Of a stretch of DNA of 64,000 nt, positions 59,056-64,000 are shown piece after piece. The translations under genes were made by a program, and so were the position numbers. Positions within the stretch are counted from its first letter, which is position 1. The number at the start of each line of letters is the position of its first letter. Under the pieces are notes generated by a model, which worked only from the letters and a program-made list of their open reading frames with translations, made no database searches and was not told where the DNA came from. The stretch comes from DATFFO01 sp963772815 (lineage in GTDB: Bacteria; Actinomycetota; Acidimicrobiia; Spongiisociales; ZC4RG35): positions 496,001 to 560,000 of the forward strand of contig CAVYYV010000004.1 of NCBI GenBank assembly GCA_963772815.1. Reading direction: 5' to 3'.

Positions 59056-60012
59056 GTGCCTGCCGTAACCGTTGACAATCTCCTCGCCCTGCCTCGGCTG
59101 TCCGAGCCCGACCCCGTCGCAGCGACCGAACGCCCGGTTCGGTCGGTTACCACCGCGCCCCGCGGCTTGGAGGGGGAGGGATTTCCGGTGCGCAGGGCCT
59201 TCGCCGGGGTCGACCTCTCCGACCTGGACCCGTTCGTCCACCTGGATCAGATGGGGGAGGTGGAATATGCACCCGGTGAGCCCAAGGGAACCCCGTGGCA
59301 CCCCCACCGAGGATTCGAGACCGTCACCTACATGATCGACGGCATCTTCGAGCACGAGGACTCCCAGGGCGGGGGAGGGACGATCACCAACGGTGACACC
59401 CAGTGGATGACGGCTGGCTCGGGCATCCTCCACATCGAGAAGCCGCCCGAGCATCTCGTCGTCTCAGGGGGCTTGTTTCACGGGTTCCAGCTCTGGGTCA
59501 ACCTCCCGGCCGCCCAGAAGTTCACCCCGCCCCGCTACCAGGACTTGCGGGCCGGAGAGGTAGCGCTGCTGTCTTCACCCGACGGAGGCACCCTGATCCG
59601 CCTCATCGCCGGCGACCTGGCGGGGCACGTGGGCCCGGGGTCCACCCACACGCCGATGACGATGGTCCACGCCACGCTCTCTCCCGGTGCCCGGCTGAGA
59701 CTGCCCTGGCGGCAGGATTTCAACGCCCTTGCCTATGTGCTGGGCGGAAAGGGCTGGGTGGGTGAGCAGCGGCCGATCGGATCGGGCCAACTTGCACTGT
59801 ACGGGGCGGGGGACGCCATCACGCTGGGAGCCGATCAGTCACAGGAGTCCCGCAGCCCGAATTTCGACGTCCTGATCCTCGGTGGCCGGCCCATCGGCGA
59901 GCCCGTCGCCTGGATGGGGCCTTTCGTGATGAACACCCACGCCGAACTGGCTCAGGCCTTCGACGACTTTCAGCGTGGCCGGCTGGGCACCATCCCCGCC
60001 CAATCCATTTGA
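59056..60012 (+). CDS. Pirin family protein
   Basis: A 318-residue bicupin of the pirin family. The metal ligands are in WHPHRGFETVTY (about 81-92) and FEHEDSQG. GDTQWMTAGSGILHIE is the other classic block. Bacterial pirins may act as quercetin dioxygenases or as redox-sensing regulators; the exact role is open. GTG 59056 has AGGAG 8 bases upstream. It converges on the patatin gene. Confidence 0.92.
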   Translation: MPAVTVDNLLALPRLSEPDPVAATERPVRSVTTAPRGLEGEGFPVRRAFAGVDLSDLDPFVHLDQMGEVEYAPGEPKGTPWHPHRGFETVTYMIDGIFEHEDSQGGGGTITNGDTQWMTAGSGILHIEKPPEHLVVSGGLFHGFQLWVNLPAAQKFTPPRYQDLRAGEVALLSSPDGGTLIRLIAGDLAGHVGPGSTHTPMTMVHATLSPGARLRLPWRQDFNALAYVLGGKGWVGEQRPIGSGQLALYGAGDAITLGADQSQESRSPNFDVLILGGRPIGEPVAWMGPFVMNTHAELAQAFDDFQRGRLGTIPAQSI

Positions 60013-60025
60013 GCCTGGGGCCCGA

Positions 60026-60991
60026 CTAACGGGAGGATCGAAGCGGCGGCTCGAGGCAATGGCGGGCGAGCAACTCCCAGACTCCTGGCTGCGCCAGCTT
60101 GCGCTTCATCGCACCGAGGGTGCGGATGAAGGTGGGCACGGCTGCCTCGACCGCCATCGGGTTGGGACGCATGGCCGCCAGCACCTGGGGAGACGGCCTC
60201 AGAATCAGGGTCTCGGTTTGGGGCCACTCCTCGGCGATGATTTCGAGCTCCTCATCCAGAGAGCGCCGTCCCACTCGATCGAAGAGCCGCTCGTGAACCC
60301 AGGCTCCCTGCCGCTCTTCGAGAGCCGCCATCGGGGCTATGACGATTATCAGGTCCAGTGGTTCACCGGCGCCCAGGAGCAGATCGGCATGCGTGCCGGA
60401 CGCCACGCCACCATCGACGTAGTCGTGACCGTCGATCTCGTAGGGATGAAAGACCAGGGGAATGGCAGAGCTGGCGGCCACCGCATCGGCCAACGAGACA
60501 TCGGGTGCCTCGAGCGTCCCGAAGGCGACCCGCTTGTGAGAGGCCAGGTCGTAGGCGGTGATGACGGTGGGTCGATCGGGCCAGTCCTGGGAGACGTCAC
60601 CAACCTGCTCCACGACCCAGTCGGCCAATCCGGCCGGGTCGTAGCGGGCCGGCGATCCCAGCAGCAGAGTCAGGCCCGGATGACGGATACCGGGGAGGAT
60701 GCCCTCTCTGAGCCAGCGCCCCACTCTCACCCCGGGCTGTTTGACGAAGACGTGGCGTCGGATCCGTTCCGCCACATCATCACTCTCGTCACCGTCCCTG
60801 ACCAGCGAGTCAAGGTCGAGCTTGCCACTGCGAAGGATGGCCGTGACATAGGCCCCACCCGATGTCCCTACCACCACCTCGGATGAGTTTGGGTCCCACC
60901 CGCAGGCGAGTTGCAACGCCATGAGCGTGGCCAGCTGGTAGGAGGCCCCGGTGATGCCACCACCACCGAGCACGAGCCCGATTCGTGTCAT
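60026..60991 (-). CDS. Patatin-like phospholipase family protein
   Basis: A 321-residue patatin-fold acyl hydrolase. GGGGITGAS (9-17) forms the oxyanion hole; GTSGG holds nucleophile Ser44; YVDGGVASG holds the catalytic Asp of the Ser-Asp dyad. Such proteins cleave acyl chains from lipids. No signal peptide is visible. The frame could extend to 61306, but that part runs into mshD; ATG 60991 is next to the Gly-rich loop, and TATGCT lies 9 bases upstream. Divergent from mshD. Confidence 0.92.
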   Translation of the reverse strand: MTRIGLVLGGGGITGASYQLATLMALQLACGWDPNSSEVVVGTSGGAYVTAILRSGKLDLDSLVRDGDESDDVAERIRRHVFVKQPGVRVGRWLREGILPGIRHPGLTLLLGSPARYDPAGLADWVVEQVGDVSQDWPDRPTVITAYDLASHKRVAFGTLEAPDVSLADAVAASSAIPLVFHPYEIDGHDYVDGGVASGTHADLLLGAGEPLDLIIVIAPMAALEERQGAWVHERLFDRVGRRSLDEELEIIAEEWPQTETLILRPSPQVLAAMRPNPMAVEAAVPTFIRTLGAMKRKLAQPGVWELLARHCLEPPLRSSR

Positions 60992-61000
60992 GAGCCGGTG

Positions 61001-61006
61001 AGCATA
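61001..61006 (-). promoter_or_regulatory. Possible -10 element of the patatin gene
   Basis: TATGCT on the minus strand, 9 bases before ATG 60991, within the 46-bp gap shared with mshD. Confidence 0.4.
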
Positions 61007-61024
61007 GAGGCCTCCGAACACCGC

Positions 61025-61030
61025 TACGGT
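61025..61030 (+). promoter_or_regulatory. Probable -10 element of mshD
   Basis: TACGGT, 7 bases before the ATG at 61038. No Shine-Dalgarno lies between. Confidence 0.4.
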
Positions 61031-61037
61031 CTCTTCG

Positions 61038-61931
61038 ATGCCATCGGGTCCGATCCGACCAGTTCGTCTTCCCGGCGACGAGGACGAGATCACCTCCTTT
61101 CTGGCACGCCGATCCGGACGGCCCGGCCTGGCCACTCTCAGTGAGAACAAGTCCGTGGGCCTGACGTCGGGCTCGACCAGCCTGGTCGCCCGCGAGGAGG
61201 GTGAAATAGTGGGTGTGGCGGTACTGAGCCAGGCGGCCCGCACGGGGGAGTGGGCGATGGAGATGGTGTCCGTGCCCTCCCGCCCGACCGAGACCGCCCT
61301 CGCCAAGGCGGCCGAGCGAGCAGTGGAGGGATCATCGGGCTCGGTGCTCCGCTGGTGGATCTACGACGACGACTGCGACCGGCTCGCCATGGATCTGGGC
61401 TACCACTCCGAACGCCTGCTCCTGGTCATGGGGCGCTCTCTACCCACCTCAGAACGGCCCCACTTCGCAGCCGACGTGGTGGTGCGCGGATACCGCCCCG
61501 GCATCGACGACCCGGCTTGGTTGGCCGTGAACAATGCAGCCTTCGAGGGTCATCCCGAAAACGGAGACTGGGGCCTCGCAGACCTCGAGCAGCGGCTGGG
61601 CGCCGGATGGTTCGATCCTGAAGGATTCCGCACAGCCTGGATCGGCGACGAACTGGTCGGGTTCTGCTGGACCAAAGTCCATCCAGGGAGACGAGGTGAG
61701 ATCTACGTCATCGGAGTGGCGCCTCCCCACTGGGGCAGGGGCCTGGGCAGGGCCCTGGTTCTGGAGGGCATGAGATACCTCACGGACGTGGGCTGCGAAC
61801 GTGTCTTCCTCTACACGGAGGGAGACAATGCCCGGGCGGTGAGGCTCTACCGGGATCTGGGTTTCGTCGTCGAACGCACCCACCGGTCCTTCGTGAAGGA
61901 GTTGGGGGCGATCAGGCCCCCGGCCAACTAG
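61038..61931 (+). CDS. mshD: Mycothiol synthase (MshD), double GNAT acetyltransferase
   Basis: A 297-residue protein with two tandem GNAT domains. It acetylates Cys-GlcN-Ins with acetyl-CoA, the last step of mycothiol synthesis. Domain 1 (about 1-140) is degenerate; domain 2 has GFCWTKVHPG, GEIYVIGVAPPHWGRGLGRA (CoA-binding loop) and LYTEGDNARAVRLYRDLGF, all conserved in MshD. Mycothiol is found only in actinobacteria, so this gene supports the host assignment. ATG 61038 has TACGGT 7 bases upstream. Confidence 0.9.
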   Translation: MPSGPIRPVRLPGDEDEITSFLARRSGRPGLATLSENKSVGLTSGSTSLVAREEGEIVGVAVLSQAARTGEWAMEMVSVPSRPTETALAKAAERAVEGSSGSVLRWWIYDDDCDRLAMDLGYHSERLLLVMGRSLPTSERPHFAADVVVRGYRPGIDDPAWLAVNNAAFEGHPENGDWGLADLEQRLGAGWFDPEGFRTAWIGDELVGFCWTKVHPGRRGEIYVIGVAPPHWGRGLGRALVLEGMRYLTDVGCERVFLYTEGDNARAVRLYRDLGFVVERTHRSFVKELGAIRPPAN

Positions 61932-61937
61932 GAGTCA

Positions 61938-62141
61938 CTAGCCGAAGCGCCTCCCGCACGAGGGGCAGTGGTCGTCGGTGTCGTTCGTGGCGGCGCGGCA
62001 CCAAGGACAGGGAAGGTCGGCTTCGTCATCCACCAGGTCAACGACCGGGACAGGGTCGACCGTGATCGGTTGCTCTCGCGCCATCCGCGCTACGGCCAGC
62101 AATCCCGTGGTGGCCGTGGCAGCCACCAGAGCCTCGAGCAC
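61938..62141 (-). CDS. Small zinc-ribbon protein
   Basis: A 67-residue protein: a short hydrophobic N-terminus (about 1-18), an acidic middle, and a C-terminal zinc ribbon CPWCRA-N8-CPSCGRRFG with paired CxxC motifs. Likely a membrane-associated or DNA/protein-binding adaptor; function unknown. It converges on mshD with a 6-base gap. Confidence 0.68.
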   Translation of the reverse strand: MLEALVAATATTGLLAVARMAREQPITVDPVPVVDLVDDEADLPCPWCRAATNDTDDHCPSCGRRFG

Positions 62142-62261
62142 TATCGGTCCTCCTCAGTCGCGCCTCTGTGACGATACGACCGCCTATACCGATATCGGTG
62201 GATTTCGCGATCTCGACTGCCGGCCACGACCCACGGGTCGGCCACGTGCGGCGTCAGGATC

Positions 62262-63110
62262 TCAGGTCCGGGCTCCCACCGCCTGGGCCAACGCATCCAC
62301 CGTCGTGGCCAGATCGCCCAAGCGGCCGTCACGCGACTCGGCCGCCCCCAGAAGTCGCACAGCAGCGTGATAGGCGGTCCAGCTATCCAGCCTGGAGCGG
62401 GACATGTTTCCGCCATACCCATCCAGGAACGCCTTGACGGCGTCCTCGTCGTGGATGGCGCCGATCAACCACGTGGCCAGGCTGACGTCCCATTCGGGCG
62501 GGGCGAGCGTCGCCCACTCCCAGTCCACCAGCATCACCTCGCCGGTCTCGCTGACCAGGAACTTGTCCGGAGTGGGGTGGGTGTGCGCGGTGCCTGGTTT
62601 GCTGGAGGCCGGCGGGGCAGTATTGAGCGCCATGTCCAGGACCTCGGGAGGAATCTGCAGCTTGCGCCGGAAACGACCCAGTCGATCGATCGTCGAGTGG
62701 TAGTGGCTGACGATGTAATCACCGTCCATTCCCCCCTCGAGGTTGGTGATCGGACCCGAGCTGTCGTGCACGGACCGGAGCACCCGACCGGCGCGAGCCA
62801 GGACATCGAGATTCTTGGTCATGCTGCGCAGGCTCCAGCCACCGCCATCGGTCAGTTGGGCCCAGGCCGTGCCGTCGGGAGTGACGCCACGGTCGATCAG
62901 GTGAGGGACACCTTCGATACCGGCCACCGCCTCCAGAGCGTGGCGTTCCCGCCGCTCCCGGCCCGGAGTTCCGTAGATCTTGATGACTGAGGCCCGGCCC
63001 GTCTCCTCGATCAGGCGAAAGACCCGATTGCGCTGCCCCCCACCGGCTGCGGTGATCTCCCGCACCGAGGCACGAGGGGCAATGGTCGCCACCAGCTTCA
63101 TCGCGTCCAT
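62262..63110 (-). CDS. Phosphotransferase (APH)-fold protein with substituted catalytic residues
   Basis: A 282-residue protein of the aminoglycoside phosphotransferase/choline kinase fold. ASVIKIYG carries the ATP-binding lysine. The catalytic loop, normally HxDxxxxN, reads HTHPTPDKFLV, so the catalytic Asp is His and the metal-binding Asn is Lys. The DFG-like aspartate is present in VMLVDWEWA. It may be a pseudokinase or use a changed mechanism. Start at ATG 63110; ATG three codons later is also possible. Substrate unknown. Confidence 0.8.
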   Translation of the reverse strand: MDAMKLVATIAPRASVREITAAGGGQRNRVFRLIEETGRASVIKIYGTPGRERRERHALEAVAGIEGVPHLIDRGVTPDGTAWAQLTDGGGWSLRSMTKNLDVLARAGRVLRSVHDSSGPITNLEGGMDGDYIVSHYHSTIDRLGRFRRKLQIPPEVLDMALNTAPPASSKPGTAHTHPTPDKFLVSETGEVMLVDWEWATLAPPEWDVSLATWLIGAIHDEDAVKAFLDGYGGNMSRSRLDSWTAYHAAVRLLGAAESRDGRLGDLATTVDALAQAVGART

Positions 63111-63373
63111 GTGGTCGCCAGCCTCCTACGGCTAAATCGGGCTTGGGACCCCACCAAGCCTTGTACGCTTGCCAGGACAGGCTAGTCCCCGTAAGGACCG
63201 TGTCCATGGCATAACCGTGGCCCCCGACTCGGATCGCGCCTTTCGCAAAACCGCATCTACCAGGCTCAACACATGCCCCACCACCCCCAACACCCGAACC
63301 TGCGCCCCTCCATGGCATGCACCGTGATCCGGCGCCCCGGCCCCGGATCTCTCGACGTTCGGGGCGGATCTCG

Positions 63374-64000
63374 ATGAGTGTCCGGCTCATCTACCCGGAC
63401 GGGAGCTCAGCCGAGCATCCCGACGGCGTGACCGGTCGCCAGGTGGCCTCCTCGATTGGGCCGCGCCTGGCAGCGGCCGCGGTGGCCGTCACCCTCGACG
63501 GCCGTATGCTCGACCTGGACCGTCCCCTGCCGTCAGACGGAGAATTCGCGGTGATCACCGATTCGACCGAAGAGGGGCGGTCTGTGCTGCGGCACTCGGC
63601 CGCCCACGTCCTGGCGCAGGCGGTATTGAGCCTCTACGACGGAGCCACCTTTGCCATCGGGCCGGCCATCGAGGACGGCTTCTACTACGACTTCGACATC
63701 GGGCGGGCCTTCACGCCCGATGACCTGGAGCAGATCGAGGCGAAGATGGACGAGATAATCGCCGCCGACCAACCTTTCGTACGCCAGACCGTGTCCAGTG
63801 AGGAAGCGCTCGATCTGTTCGAAGAACACCCCTACAAGCTGGAGATCATCCGCTCCGTGGACAGCTCGGAGGTACCCGAGGGTGAGGAAGTCACCCTCTA
63901 TCGCAACAACGGCTTCGTGGATCTGTGTCGGGGACCGCATGTGCCCTCCACCGGCCGCATCCGCGCCGTGAAGCTGCTTCGCTCGGCCGGTGCCTATTGG
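63374..64000 (+). CDS. thrS: Threonyl-tRNA synthetase, N-terminal 209 residues (3' end outside window)
   Basis: The frame starts at ATG 63374 and runs through the right edge. The visible part holds the TGS domain (1-60, SVRLIYPDGSSAEHPDGVTG) and the second additional (editing) domain with RHSAAHVLAQAV, GFYYDFD and CRGPHVPSTG. These include the histidines and cysteine of the editing site. The catalytic and anticodon domains lie outside. The 263-bp gap upstream (63111-63373) shows no ORF, no T-box that I can support and no clear promoter. Confidence 0.95.
   Translation, partial: MSVRLIYPDGSSAEHPDGVTGRQVASSIGPRLAAAAVAVTLDGRMLDLDRPLPSDGEFAVITDSTEEGRSVLRHSAAHVLAQAVLSLYDGATFAIGPAIEDGFYYDFDIGRAFTPDDLEQIEAKMDEIIAADQPFVRQTVSSEEALDLFEEHPYKLEIIRSVDSSEVPEGEEVTLYRNNGFVDLCRGPHVPSTGRIRAVKLLRSAGAYW

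Noticed and set aside
63111..63373. T-box riboswitch before thrS
   Set aside because: No T-box consensus or specifier/antiterminator structure could be recognised.

Overview
The window is one continuous piece of a high-GC chromosome, most likely from an actinobacterium near the Acidimicrobiia. Support for this comes from a mycothiol synthase (mshD), a RamB-type regulator beside the glyoxylate genes, actinobacterial SOS boxes (CGAAC-N4-GTTCG), and the actinobacterial gene orders dapA-rnj-ftsK and recA-rny-miaB-miaA-dapF-lexA-nrdR. A DmdA-family protein hints at a marine or organosulfur-exposed habitat. The class and habitat are inference. Many genes have a TANNNT hexamer 6 to 9 bases before the start codon and no Shine-Dalgarno sequence, as expected for leaderless mRNAs.

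Layout. 1-12 kb is mostly minus strand: a DUF4032 kinase-like protein (cut by the window edge), the large helicase Lhr, a HD-GYP protein (plus strand), a crotonase/BtpA/TIGR03084 operon, a LOG-family protein, and an AAA ATPase plus VWA/HExxH pair with altered Walker motifs. 12-23 kb holds an M16 peptidase, a cyclophilin, dapA, RNase J, FtsK and a three-gene 2-oxoacid dehydrogenase operon (E1 alpha, E1 beta, E2; no E3). 22.8-29.5 kb is a carbon module: ramB diverges from aceB-aceA, followed by a divergent homologue of archaeal type II GAPDH, an 87-residue protein and a PHP hydrolase. 29.8-43.9 kb is core information processing: rimO, cinA, thpR, recA, rny, miaB, miaA, dapF, lexA, a LysM protein, nrdR and dut. 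The lexA/LysM gap carries four SOS-type boxes over two opposed promoters.

43.9-49.6 kb is the accessory part: tRNA-Gly, tRNA-Cys and tRNA-Val, a 169-bp MITE-like element, a fourth tRNA (Val-CAC), small conserved hypotheticals, a truncated YihY/BrkB gene, and a cluster of a winged-helix regulator with small membrane proteins, including two tandem 28-residue paralogues. 49.6-64 kb returns to ordinary sequence: classical (type I) GAPDH, an orphan histidine kinase, a TetR-ABC ATPase-permease-DmdA-like series on one strand, a pirin, a patatin diverging from mshD, a kinase-fold protein lacking its catalytic residues, and the 5' part of thrS.

The strongest leads are the type II GAPDH-like enzyme beside the glyoxylate genes, the AAA/VWA pair with altered nucleotide-binding motifs, the tandem micro-membrane proteins next to a dyad operator, and a DevR-like 16-bp motif found before two unrelated membrane-protein genes.
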